Positions 9,939 to 19,600 of a DNA stretch of 52,999 nucleotides are shown here, piece by piece. Each line of letters starts with the position of its first letter. The stretch's first letter is position 1. Made by a program: the position numbers and the translations under genes. The notes under the pieces are model-generated. The model did no database searches and had not been told where the DNA came from. It was given only the letters and a program-made list of their open reading frames with translations. The DNA comes from Paulinella micropora (lineage: Eukaryota; Cercozoa; Imbricatea; Euglyphida), in the NCBI GenBank assembly GCA_009731375.1, contig BJOX01000192.1, positions 358,698-411,696 of the forward strand, written 5' to 3'.

Positions 9939-11404
9939 TCAACTCATCAAAATTTCAACTCCTTTAACAAGCACACTACGTTGAAGAATGGCGAATGTGT
10001 AATGGTTAAGATTAGTTATGCCAGCACCACTCGCATCATTACCTGTGGTTGAAACGAATTCATATCGCCTCTCAGTGTCTAGGCTTAGACCGCTCACCTC
10101 ATAGCCGTCGGTGTCCTTATCGCACAGCGGGCTGTTATTGTCCCAAGTATCTACATGGAACCAGTTGTAATGATAGACATCGCTGTTTAGGATAGCACTT
10201 CCCTTCAACTTATTCTTCAAAATAATATAGTCCTCATTTTCCTTTGTGTCAATATCAAACTGCTGGAGACGAGAGCCGTCAAGGGTTGAATAGTATTTTA
10301 AAACCTTGACGCCAGATCTGTTGTCGTTATCAAAAGAAGTATTAGCACTCTCAGTGAAATGAAAGGCTGAAGTATAAATACGATGAATTCTTTCACCCTG
10401 CGAGCGGTTCATCTTAATAACATAGTTCTGTTGGTTTGTTTGAAGACTTTGCTTCCAATCTTAAATGGAAAGCCTTCACCTGCAATCTTTTGTTGGACAC
10501 CGAGGATGACATTTGGGTCAGTCTCAACAGCAAGGAATAGATTTAGGTTAGAGACGATAGCACCAGTGGTCGTAGCGGCAGCACCAGTGGAAATAGAACT
10601 TACATCAGTGCCATAGAATGAAGAGCGGTTGGTTTCAGCCCACACAATCCGCATATCCAAAATTTCATTAAATCCAATAGTCTTATCCAGTTCAAAAATA
10701 GTGCCAAACAGCATACCCAAAGGAAACTTAACATTAATAACAGGGGTGGCACCATTGTTAGTTCCACCTTCAAAATATTTAGCCTCCTCAAAAGGAACAT
10801 TAACCAAACTATAATCCCCCGCAGTGTTATCGGCGAGAGCGGTATCATTATTACGGCGGGCATTAACAAGTGGCACTTTGTAATATCCTTGAACTGCAGC
10901 GACCAATCCTGCAGTATTGCCTGCAGCAGTAATTGCCACTCTTTCCGCTACGGTTCCAATTTCAACTTTTCCAGCATTACACTTTTGAAGCATAGCACCG
11001 CTACCCACACCAGCACCATGGTTTTCAAGTGCCATAAATTTTTCATATTTAATCTCGGGTTTCCAAATCATCTTAGTGTAATTACCCACATGTTGAAGAT
11101 TACACAGATACTGCCCGCTTCGGCTTCGCAATTCAATAGTTTTAATCATAGACAGACAATCCATGTAGATACGATTGTAGCAACCAGCACCACCAGCAGC
11201 AGACGGAGTGTAAGTAAATCGCAACACACTCCTCGCAAGGTTCAAAGGACGAGTAGGAGTTTCAAAGGTGTTTTCCATACCACCAGCAGTAGTAAGTGCG
11301 ACAGGTTGCGAGCCTTCACGAGTGGTAAGTTTAGTTAATTCATACTTACCAGTGAGCAGTTCCTTAGTCTGATGGACTAGTTCTCCTCCGTATTGGACAG
11401 GCAT
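9939..11404 (-). pseudogene. Major capsid protein (double jelly-roll type), one frameshift
   Basis: About 488 residues, the usual size for PLV capsid proteins. The start is MPVQYGGELVHQTKELLTGK at 11404, preceded by the leader CTTCAAAAACAAAACAAAAA that is identical before the PLV2 homologue. The frame runs to about 10,440, shifts by one base near the text for QQNYV, and continues as MNRSQGERIHRIYTS to a TGA-type end at 9939. Assignment rests on length, beta-rich composition, position next to the penton and protease genes, and the PLV2 copy. The capsid protein builds the icosahedral shell; PLV1 as it stands would make a truncated form. Confidence 0.8.
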
Positions 11405-11480
11405 TTTTTGTTTTGTTTTTGAAGTAGTGTAAATTAACTAATTCACCAGAATATATAATAGTATAGAAAAAAATAAATAA
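11405..11480 (-). promoter_or_regulatory. Capsid gene leader and promoter-like region
   Basis: Reading on the minus strand: ATATATTC, about 25 bases, then a run ending in CTTCAAAAACAAAACAAAAA directly before the ATG. The same leader is present before the PLV2 capsid gene (35199-35220), while the rest of the upstream sequence differs, which points to a functional 5' leader. Confidence 0.55.
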
Positions 11481-11493
11481 TTCTAAAATTACC

Positions 11494-12306
11494 CTACCGC
11501 GATTTCAACAAATTGAAGAATGAAGTAAATAAACTAAAATAATTAGTTTCACGATAAACAAGTAAAGTCATAACGATACCTAAACCATTAAGATTAATTG
11601 CTTGGTCGTTTTCGTCCGTCAAGTAAAACCTGAATACATTGTTTGAATTAGCGGACAATGTTTTACCATACTCAGACCCGCTTCCATCATAGATAACAGA
11701 CCCAAAAGGAATTTCGTTGGCTGTGTATATTTCTTGAAGCACGTGATTATCACCTTCATTCACCAAATCAGATTGAAGATACAGAGTTTTGTCACCAGTT
11801 AAAATAATTACATTTGGCGATTTAATAAAATCATTAGCGAAGAAATATGTTGAATTTCTATCAAAACCCATTACCTCGTGAATACGGGTATCAGCATTAA
11901 ATATAAACCGCGGTTGAATACCTCCGTTATTTGAAACACTGAATGTTAATTTGCCATCCTCCGCTTCTGTGTTTGTATTGTTGCTTGAGACAACATAAGT
12001 ATAGTCATTTGGACTTTCTGTCGTCAGTACCTCGGCCAGTTTATTTTTTAAATTGTTAATTGTGTAGTTTCCCTCGGGTATTGTAATTAAAGCCTCATAC
12101 CCGTCTTCGCTAAGTGTAAAAATATTATATGGTGAAGCCACAGAGTAATACGACTTCGGAATATAAATATGAAGAATTTTACAATGTGTGGGATTGTCTA
12201 GACCCTTCATATTGACTTCGTGTGTAAAGTCGCTGTCTGTGCCAGTTATCCTATTTTTACTATTTATGTAATAGATACCAGAACTTCTTCCTCCCTTGTA
12301 GTCCAT
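11494..12306 (-). CDS. Minor capsid protein (penton-type)
   Basis: A 270-residue intact protein starting MDYKGGRSSGIYYINSKNRI. The N-terminal pattern (YINSKNRITGTDSDFTHEV, then IYIPKSYYSV) is typical of the single-jelly-roll minor capsid proteins that form pentons in PLVs and virophages. It lies directly upstream of the capsid gene on the same strand, the standard order. An AT-rich TATA-like run (TATAATATATC) precedes the ATG. Fragments of a close homologue occur in PLV2 at 34023-34257 and 34865-35042; a more distant one in PLV3 at 47266-48063. Confidence 0.78.
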   Translation of the reverse strand: MDYKGGRSSGIYYINSKNRITGTDSDFTHEVNMKGLDNPTHCKILHIYIPKSYYSVASPYNIFTLSEDGYEALITIPEGNYTINNLKNKLAEVLTTESPNDYTYVVSSNNTNTEAEDGKLTFSVSNNGGIQPRFIFNADTRIHEVMGFDRNSTYFFANDFIKSPNVIILTGDKTLYLQSDLVNEGDNHVLQEIYTANEIPFGSVIYDGSGSEYGKTLSANSNNVFRFYLTDENDQAINLNGLGIVMTLLVYRETNYFSLFTSFFNLLKSR

Positions 12307-12330
12307 GATATATTATACGAATAATATTTT

Positions 12331-13250
12331 TTAGATGTATGTATCAAAATTACCATAACAATTCTGTGCTTTTAATTTTTCCGCTTCTTCTTTTAAATCT
12401 GTGAAACCACTGGCGAATTTAAACCTTACAACTTTTGAACGAAGGAGAAGAAACCGCATAGCAAACCATCCACATGTGTCTGAAGTATCACTCTGCTCTT
12501 TTAACTTATTTACTTTCATTAATAAATAACTATCTGGATGACCTCGGTCAATTAGTTGTTTGATTTGTTGTTGAAAGTCTTCAGTAGGTTCATAAAGTGC
12601 TAGCGGGTCATACACTTCCACGGACCTGTCTTTATCTAGACTATCCATACTGCTATCCAATGAGACCCTTTTTGATTATGATTATCTAAGTTCATAATAA
12701 ATCCGTATCGCTTTCTGCTTGCGGGCTTCAACTTGTAGATTTCATCACTGGCTATCGCTCCGAGATACCATCCATATTTTTTCATTATGTCGTCTATTTC
12801 ATTAGTCATTAGTCCCCGTCCCTCGCCCTGCTGTTGCTCGTCTGTCTGTTGTTGCTCTGGCTGTGGCTCCTCTGGCTGTGGCACCTCTGGCTGTGGCTCA
12901 GAACTTATGCTCGGGGGTGGTGCTACATCTGTTGGTTGTGTCTCCGCTGGTTGTGGATTTGTCATTTCAAATATAAGTTGTTTAGCATCTGTTGAAGTTT
13001 CAAAAAGTGGTTGGTCTATTGGTGATAGAGTGCTATTTACAGGAGTTTTTTTTTCTTCATTCTTTTTGCTTTTATTTTTAGCAATCATTTTTGTTGTAAA
13101 TTGTTCTAGTTTATTCCATCCATCTTCTGCAGATGATATGTTTTCAGTGATTTTTTGTGTGTATAACCATCTCTTTAAACTAGTGGCGTAGTCGTTTGAA
13201 CCTTTGTTTTTGTTAAATGTGTTTATAGTGGTGATGTCGGTTATGGTATA
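12331..13250 (-). pseudogene. Adenain/Ulp1-like capsid maturation protease, 5' end displaced
   Basis: A cysteine protease with the C48/adenovirus-protease pattern: His in GSHWIAVWI, acidic residue in VEVYDPL, and Gln ... Cys in KEQSDTSDTCGWFAMRFL. A Pro/Gln/Glu-rich linker (about 12,790-12,960) precedes the catalytic part. The frame shifts by one base near 12,640-12,660, within a repeated GGATAG. Upstream of M at 13088 the frame stays open to about 13,250 (TDITTINTF ... KRWLYTQKITENISS) with no ATG. The missing start appears to be at 16,613 on the other strand, on the far side of the inversion. Role: cleavage of virion precursors during assembly. Confidence 0.75.
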
Positions 13251-13413
13251 GGTTATTCCGAGTTTATCGCCCCGTTAATTAAGGCCGTTCAACAATTATC
13301 AGAAAAGGTGATTTATTTAGAAAAAGAAAATAAAAATCTCATGCTTATTATAGAAGATCTATCTAAGCAATTTTCTGAAATACGAGCAGTCGTTTTTTCA
13401 AATGTCAAACAAT
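13241..13413 (+). pseudogene. Detached C terminus of the S74 fibre protein
   Basis: The + frame reads GYSEFIAPLIKAVQQLSEKV followed by a heptad-like coiled coil and stops with TAA at 13411-13413. This is the canonical last part of a Peptidase_S74 intramolecular chaperone domain, which is missing from the fibre gene at 16668-20103 on the opposite strand. The piece is joined at about 13,241 to protease sequence reading the other way. The stop overlaps the ATG of the next gene (13402). Confidence 0.8.
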
Positions 13414-13758
13414 AATACAACTAGACTTCACAGACCACCGCCTATTATGGATATGAATGGCGAACTAACTCCAGAATTAAAGTCTAGTGTTCTTGAAGTA
13501 GAACTAAAGACTGAGGAAAAAAAAGTAGAGCACGAATTGGAAGATAACTGGAATTGTTGTTGTACAAAAAACAGACCGACCGACAGCCGACTTATTAAAT
13601 ACTTATTTCAAATGGGTATCATTATTGCCATTATAACCCTTTGTATCGTGAGGCTATCTGAAAAGAACTTACCTTGTGAGGTTGCTAACACTTATGTCGG
13701 AATTTTGACTTTACTCATAGGAATTTGCCTTCCATCACCTTCTTCAGGTAAGAAATGA
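13402..13758 (+). CDS. Two-helix membrane protein of PLV type
   Basis: A 118-residue protein starting MSNNNTTRLHRPPPIMDMNG. The N-terminal 65 residues are polar and charged with a cysteine cluster (NWNCCCTK). Two hydrophobic segments follow: FQMGIIIAIITLCIV (about 70-84) and YVGILTLLIGICLP (about 98-111), ending SPSSGKK. I recall small two-helix proteins ending in an LP-S/P-rich tail in PLV and virophage genomes; they are presumed virion membrane or host-membrane components. Its ATG overlaps the end of the fibre C terminus, as expected for adjacent late genes before the inversion. Confidence 0.65.
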   Translation: MSNNNTTRLHRPPPIMDMNGELTPELKSSVLEVELKTEEKKVEHELEDNWNCCCTKNRPTDSRLIKYLFQMGIIIAIITLCIVRLSEKNLPCEVANTYVGILTLLIGICLPSPSSGKK

Positions 13759-13826
13759 TATTTTACTCATGCACTTCGTGCCTTCGTAAAACATCGTCCA
13801 CCATGAAAATATAAAAACGATGTTTG

Positions 13827-13863
13827 AGAATAAGCGAGAGTGCGAAGCACGAAGTGAAATTCT
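13827..13863 (+). terminator. Intergenic hairpin, PLV1 family
   Basis: AGAATAAGCGAGAGTGCG, AGCACG and AATTCTC form an imperfect stem-loop between the convergent genes ending at 13758 and 13863. It is the reverse-complement relative of the hairpins at 9689-9725 and 9783-9820. Confidence 0.45.
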
Positions 13864-14114
13864 CAAATATCAAAGCATTCATATACTTGAGTTTTATACC
13901 ACATAGCGTCATTTGAGCAAATTAAAGGAATGGCTTCATCAAAACTAACACACCAATCACTCATAGGCTTATACACACATTTAAATTTAGCTTCAATACC
14001 TTGCTTTATACAATTAGCACAACTCTCATTCTTTCTTTCGCTTACCCGCGAGTAAAAGTCGCAGGCCGTCCGACCTAACACAGACCCGACAAATATTAAT
14101 AAAAATTTTATCAT
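13863..14114 (-). CDS. Small secreted cysteine-rich protein
   Basis: The best start is ATG at 14114 (MIKFLLIFVGSVLGRTACDF), directly after a TATAAATATAGATATAAT leader; a longer upstream frame lacks such a leader. The product is 83 residues with a clear signal peptide (residues 1-17) and seven cysteines (CANC, KCVY, WCVSF, LICS, ECFDI), which suggests a disulphide-bonded secreted or envelope-facing domain. The spacing loosely recalls plexin/PSI-type modules, but I do not assign it. In PLV1 it is the one gene of the inverted block that would run opposite to the other late genes. Confidence 0.6.
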   Translation of the reverse strand: MIKFLLIFVGSVLGRTACDFYSRVSERKNESCANCIKQGIEAKFKCVYKPMSDWCVSFDEAIPLICSNDAMWYKTQVYECFDI

Positions 14115-14177
14115 ATTATATCTATATTTATATATTTTAACCACAAAGCACGAAGTGGCGAAGCAAGCGTAGTCAGA

Positions 14178-14537
14178 ATGACGGAGCACAAATACCAAAA
14201 GATTATTTTTCTGAGCAATGATTTTGTGGTAAGCAAAACATTTAATAAAAATATTCAAATGTCATTCACACCGACCAAAATGAATGTTAAGTTTATTCAT
14301 AATACGAACGACCAGACGGAAACCAAAACCAGAATTCTTTATATGGACAGAATTGGAATTATCGGCACATTCGCTGATAGTAATATAGCAAACATTTCAA
14401 ACCTTAGTTATAATTTAGGTGTCGTTGGATGGACGGACGGACAATATACATTTAAAGTCCTTGAAACTGACAGCGGAAATATTGACACAGGAAATTTAGC
14501 GGGAAGAATTGTTGTATGCCTAGAGTTTCTAGGATAA
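14178..14537 (+). CDS. Late PLV1 protein of unknown function
   Basis: A 119-residue frame. The start at 14178 (MTEHKYQ) is possible, but M28 (14259, MSFTPTKMNVKFIHNTNDQT) gives a compact 92-residue beta-rich protein and may be the true start. The C-terminal half (YNLGVVGWTDGQYTFKVLET ... GRIVVCLEFLG) is strongly beta, in keeping with a virion component. It precedes the ATPase by 9 bases in the same direction, so they are probably co-expressed. No homologue was recognised. Confidence 0.55.
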   Translation: MTEHKYQKIIFLSNDFVVSKTFNKNIQMSFTPTKMNVKFIHNTNDQTETKTRILYMDRIGIIGTFADSNIANISNLSYNLGVVGWTDGQYTFKVLETDSGNIDTGNLAGRIVVCLEFLG

Positions 14538-14546
14538 TAATATACA

Positions 14547-15365
14547 ATGCTTAAGATTAACAATGTCAAGGTGAAGCCAGTAAAACAAGAGGGTGATGGA
14601 AACAAAAAAGCAAAAGGTTATAAATTATTCAATGAGCCGTATGCCAATATATTTCTGCTTGCCAGAAAAAAGAGCGGGAAAACGACAGCACTCTTTGAAA
14701 TACTGAAACGGACTACAGACAGAAAAACCCGTATTGTCATTATTGCTTCAACAATTCACAAGGACTACATTTATAAAGCAATGGTAAAGCACTTTAAGAA
14801 CAGAGGAAACCCGATGGCAATATATACCTTTCTTAAATCAGATGGTGTAAATGTCATTGATTATGAGTTAGACAAACTGAACAGACATGACGAGCAACAC
14901 GAAGGAGAAGTAAAACAAGACAAAGAAGAAATAGAGAAGCCACAATTTTTATACTTTGGAAAGGAAAAGAAAAAAGAAGAAGGAGGTGAGAAGAAAGAGA
15001 GACCAAGTAAGTATATTTCACCAGAGGTTGTTTTTGTTTTGGACGATTTAGGGAGTGGATTAAGAGATAAGTCCGTAAGCGATTTGTTAAAAAAGAACAG
15101 ACACTATAAATCAAAGGTGATTATGTCTAGTCAGTATCTGAACGACCTACGGCCAGAAGCCATTAAGCAGTTAGATTATTTGTTAATCTTTCCGGGTCAG
15201 TCTCAGGATAAAATGGAACTCGTGTATAAACACTTAGACTTATTTTTTGACTTTGATTATTTTCTTCAAAAGTATCACGACAGCATAAAGGGGAGATTTA
15301 ATTTTCTGTATGTCTCAAGTGTTGATGATGAATTACGGAAGAATTTTAATTTTCGTCTTAAGTAA
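14547..15365 (+). CDS. A32/FtsK-HerA-type genome packaging ATPase
   Basis: A 272-residue intact protein. Walker A is ARKKSGKTT at residues 39-47 (the first position is Ala where Gly is usual). Walker B is VVFVLDDLGSG with D166-D167. A lysine/glutamate-rich insertion (about 118-155) separates them. The downstream MSSQYLNDL and LLIFPGQS correspond to the sensor strand region of viral packaging ATPases. The protein is expected to pump DNA into capsids. An AATAATATACA leader directly precedes the ATG. It lies inside the inverted block; before inversion it would have been on the minus strand with capsid and protease. Confidence 0.85.
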   Translation: MLKINNVKVKPVKQEGDGNKKAKGYKLFNEPYANIFLLARKKSGKTTALFEILKRTTDRKTRIVIIASTIHKDYIYKAMVKHFKNRGNPMAIYTFLKSDGVNVIDYELDKLNRHDEQHEGEVKQDKEEIEKPQFLYFGKEKKKEEGGEKKERPSKYISPEVVFVLDDLGSGLRDKSVSDLLKKNRHYKSKVIMSSQYLNDLRPEAIKQLDYLLIFPGQSQDKMELVYKHLDLFFDFDYFLQKYHDSIKGRFNFLYVSSVDDELRKNFNFRLK

Positions 15366-15379
15366 AAAAATTTAAATTA

Positions 15380-15430
15380 TAAACAAACTTCGTTTGTGTT
15401 ATAGCAAAAATCAATTAATTGATTTTTTAT
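15380..15430. terminator. Two consecutive intergenic hairpins
   Basis: ACAAAC-TTC-GTTTGT (15383-15397) and the 20-bp perfect palindrome AAAATCAATT/AATTGATTTT (15407-15426) lie right after the ATPase stop. The PLV2 spacer at 36760-36812 has the same design (ACAAAC ... GTTTGT, then AAAATCGC ... GCGATTTT), with compensating base changes. Confidence 0.5.
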
Positions 15431-15537
15431 AATTATTTTTTTCTGTATTATGTATTTCGCTATCATTTATGGTATTAAAAACAACTCGTGTTGAAGTCAT
15501 TCCAACAATCTGCAAACGAACAGTTAACTCAAGCACA

Positions 15538-15792
15538 ATGGCTGGAGGCAAAAAGAAGACTGGTCGTAAGAAGAAGCAAGGAGGCAAGGGACAGGCTGGC
15601 TGTAAAATTAACTGGGCCAAGGTAGGTAAAACCGCGATGGCTGTGAATAAGTTCCTTCGAGATAACAAGATTATTTCAAAGACTGCGAATGCACTTGGCG
15701 ATGTCGGGGTTCCATATGCGTCTCGTATCGGGACTACCGCTGCAAAACTTGGGTATGGTAGGCAGAGCGGTCGTGGGGCTTTGAAGTTTTAA
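15538..15792 (+). CDS. Small basic core-type protein
   Basis: The probable start is M24 of a longer frame: MAGGKKKTGRKKKQGGKGQA at 15538, giving 84 residues. The first 20 residues are almost all Gly/Lys/Arg. The rest reads NKFLRDNKIISKTANALGDV ... PYASRIGTTAAKLGYGRQ and ends GRGALKF. Short basic proteins with this layout (basic tail, LRxNKxISK helix, GYGR end) occur in PLVs and large algal viruses and resemble adenovirus core peptides. DNA condensation in the virion is inferred. Confidence 0.65.
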   Translation: MAGGKKKTGRKKKQGGKGQAGCKINWAKVGKTAMAVNKFLRDNKIISKTANALGDVGVPYASRIGTTAAKLGYGRQSGRGALKF

Positions 15793-15841
15793 TGATATTT
15801 TTGATATAAACGAATTGAAAATATTTTTTTGTTAATATACA

Positions 15842-16587
15842 ATGGTCGCTAAGACTAAAAATGTGAAAAGAGCAAAAGTCCGTCCACCGCGGGTTTATAG
15901 AAATAAAGCGGGAGGCCGTATATTATCCAGAAGGGTAAAAAATATTATCTTAATTTTGGCAAGAAAACAAATGATATGAGCACACTTCAAATTGTTAAAC
16001 TTTTTATGAAATACATAAGCAGACCAAAAGCAAAGAAAAAAACAAAGAAGGAAGACTTAAGAAAAGTCCAGAGCCTGTCTGAGATTGAGCAGAATACAAG
16101 AACAGTAATTCAAGACCACTTAGACAAACTCAAAAAGGAAAAGTATGAGGGTATTGAGGCTATAGAGAAAAAAGAAAAGACAGCACGGGAGGATTTAAAC
16201 GAGGAAAAGAAGAGGCAAGAAAGAAAAGACATAGCCGATGCTAAGGAAAGACAAGATATAATGGATAGGGAACATAAAAGAGAACTGGCGGAGATTAACG
16301 AAAGACAGGAAGAAAAGGATAGGGAACAGAAGAAGGAACAACGACTTATTCAAAAACTAAATGCTGAACGAATACATAGACAGGGATTATTGACGGCTCC
16401 AGTTGCCCAGCCGATTATAGCGAAACCGAATCCCCCTTCAGCTATAAATAAACCAAAGAAAACCGCAACTACATCTTCCCCAAAAATAACTGATATAACT
16501 GACAAAGTAAATAAACAAGCAAAAGAGTTGGAAGAAGAAAAGAGACGAAGAATTATTGATGAATGTTCTCTGAGAAAACGAGATTAA
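15842..16587 (+). pseudogene. Basic N terminus plus long coiled coil, one frameshift
   Basis: ATG at 15842 (leader GTTAATATACA) opens MVAKTKNVKRAKVRPPRVYR and runs to NKAGG near 15,915. A one-base shift follows, after which the text continues IIQKGKKYYLNFGKKTNDMS into the frame that holds residues up to 16587. That part is a long charged coiled coil (KDIADAKERQDIMDREHKRE ...) followed by a Pro/Ala-rich stretch. The ATG at 15976 is therefore probably internal. A basic head with a rod-like tail suggests a virion scaffold or DNA-associated protein; no family assigned. Confidence 0.6.
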
Positions 16588-16612
16588 ATCGGCGTAATAC
16601 TAAAAAAAAAAA

Positions 16613-16672
16613 ATGAAAAATCATATAATAATAAACCACCTTCAAAAAGCAGGCATTAATATCCCTATCATA
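16613..16672 (+). pseudogene. Detached start of the capsid protease gene
   Basis: After a run of thirteen A, ATG opens MKNHIIINHLQKAGINIPII and then falls apart at about 16,670, where sequence of the fibre gene (other strand) begins. Undoing the inversion joins this piece in frame to the protease body at 13,250 (TDITTINTF), which has no start of its own. Short, so the evidence is mainly the geometry shared with the fibre C-terminus fragment. Confidence 0.6.
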
Positions 16673-19600
16673 AAAAAACGTCTTCTGGATTAACGCTCAC
16701 ACCCTTCAATTCGCATTCTTTTCTTTGCTTTGGACACGGAACCATAATTGTTTCTTTTATAAAACCGCCAAAATCTAGCATATTCATTTCTGTTAGTATT
16801 TCTTCTAATTCCTGTGCTATTAAGCCCGTTCTTTGTTTCTTGTTGTCGTCAATCATACGATAGCAGACTGGATTTAACTTATTAATAAAATCTAAGCCTA
16901 AGCATTCCTTATATCTTCTTTTTTTCTCCTGTCTGAATATTGAATTGGATTAGACAATACCCATAATTGTCCATCACTTGCTTTCAAAGACATTAAAGCA
17001 GTATTTGAACCATTCTCCCATATGAACCCACTCGTTGAAGAATTATTCACTCTAAATCTAATAGCATAAGAAGTTAATCCTCCGCCTACTCCTCCTGCTG
17101 GTGCTGTTCCTCCACTTAATGCTTTATTTGCTCCAGACTGAGACACATAAATCCCCCATGCTGAATCAGCAGTATCCCATACAAATATTCCTCTCGCATT
17201 CGTCCCGTCTGTTTGTCCTTGAATTCCTATTTTCGCTCCATTATTAGTTGTGGTCGTTAGCAACCCAGAATATGTAATCCCCGCATTCGCCGTTATTAAT
17301 CCTTTTGTCCATAAAGTTCCATTGAGGCCATTCCATGACATTAATAGTTGCTCCCCTGAATTCTCCCATATAAAGCCCATCGTAGAATCATTAGCAACCC
17401 TCAAACGAAAACTATACGAAGCAAAATCATTTCCTGAAACGGCTAAACCATTTGCCAAACTTCTAGTGTTTCCACCTCCGCCAGATGTCGCATAAATTCC
17501 CCAACTTGTATTGGTGGTATCCCATAGAAATATTCCTTTTGCATTTGTTCCGTCTGTTAGTCCCTGAATTCCTATTTTCGCCCCACTGGCATTCGTTACT
17601 GACGTTAGTGTGCCAGTGTATGTAATCCCCGCATTCGCAGTTAGTAATCTTGCTGTGCTTATATTCATCGCCTCAGACCATGTTATATTGCTTCCTGCTG
17701 CTATTCCTGATTTATAGTTAAACGCAAGTTTGTTTGAGTTTTTGTATATTTGAAAGTTTGAGCCAAGGAGGCTTGATTTCCAGTTTGCGCCGTCATAATA
17801 AGCATCAAAACCTAAGCCTATATTGTCGTGTGTCCAGTTCAATAATTGAAATGTTGGATAAGCATCCGCCGTTGTTATTGCTTGTAAGTGTGCCCCTCCG
17901 ATATTTGAAGCCGTCCCGTATAATTCTAAGCCCCCTGTCGCCCCATTTGCTGATTTCGTTGTATTGCCTATGATTATTGGCTTACCTGATGCTGTTGTTA
18001 TTTTGTCGCTCGTTGTTAATGTTGTCGTAGTTATTCCTGCGGTTGAAGTAATTGTTCCAGCACTTATTATGTTGTTTGAGTTCATATCCAAAGCACCATA
18101 AAATCGCATACCGCCAGCATTGTTAAAACGGACGATGTCAGACGAAGTACTTTTATTATCTAAAAGTTTTGAAATATAAAGTCCCGCCCCTTTTACATCA
18201 AATGCTACATTCGTGAATACATAACCTCTTTGGTCTGCGGTTCCACTTGTAGCGGTATTTAGAGTAAATAAGAAATATTGATAATCACCTGATGTCTGTG
18301 AAAAGAATATATCTCCTCCATTTTGGTTTAATATCCTCGCCCCATTATATGTTATATTTCCACCATTAATGATAACTTGATTATTAAAATCAGCCGTTTG
18401 TGTTAAAGTTAGATATTTTATCGTAGTGCTCGCCCCATTAAATGTTTTACTTCCTGTTATGGTTTGGTCTGTTGTTAGTTTTACACAATTGCCATCCAGA
18501 TATTGCCTATTTACCGCTTCATTCGCATTTTGTGGTGCTCCTAGATTAACAATCCGACTACTATTACAATCTAAGCCAGTAGCATTAAACCACGAAACAA
18601 TCGTTCCGTCAATAATAAAACTTATTGTTTTCGCAGAAATTTCAAAGTTGTAATATGTTGCCGTGTTCATATCCAAACTAGCAATAGACCCGATATTACT
18701 TGTAGAATTGAAAACAATGAATGTTCCCTTCGTTGTTGAATTGATTGAATTTCCAGTAATTTCAACGCCACTGCTATATGTCTTAATTCCTGCTATGGTT
18801 TGGTTCCCTGAGGTTTTAACTGCCGAAGTATCAAGAACAGAAACATCCACACCATCAACAAGATTTACATTTGTTATATTTTGATTTCCCATATTTAGTC
18901 CTCCTGTCATACTAGCAGTGCCGTCTAATCTAAGAAAGGGTGATGCCACGTTTCTCCATTGTCCTGTGCTATAAATGAGTAGTTGATTATCTGATGCTGT
19001 TGTTATAATCACATCGCTNNNNNNNNNNATTATAATCACATCGCTACGTGTATCAATACTTCCACTCGCCGACACTTTCGCGTTGTTGGAGTCGTGCTCT
19101 GATAGCCAAGTTGTGATAGACCTACCATTTAGTTGATTTACATTTGTTATGCTTTGGCTTTTCATATCAAGACCCGCACTCGCATTTATTATACTGCTAA
19201 ATGTTTTAATTCCTCCTATGATTTGGTCTCCTGTTAGTTTAACAACCGAACCATCAACTGCGAGATTAGCGAGATTAATTCCATTATATGTAGAAGCCCC
19301 TGAAATAGCAAAACCACCCATATTTAGTCCTCCCGTCATACTGGCTGTGCCGTCTAATCTAAGAAAGGGCGGTGCGGTGTTTCTCCATTGTCCTGTGCTA
19401 TACATAAGCAGTTGGTTATCTGCTGGGAAGCCTGATATTGTCACATCGCTGTGGCTATCTATACTTCCACCTGCTGAAACTTTAGTATTATTATCATTAT
19501 GCTCAAATATCCATTTATCAACATCTTTGGTATTTAGCAAATTTACTCCTGTTATATTCAAATACCCTCCCATATTAATATTGCCGAATTCATCAACATT

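Noticed and set aside
14853-15114. Antisense frame inside the ATPase gene
   Set aside because: Shadow of the ATPase; low-complexity Leu/Ser text and no promoter.
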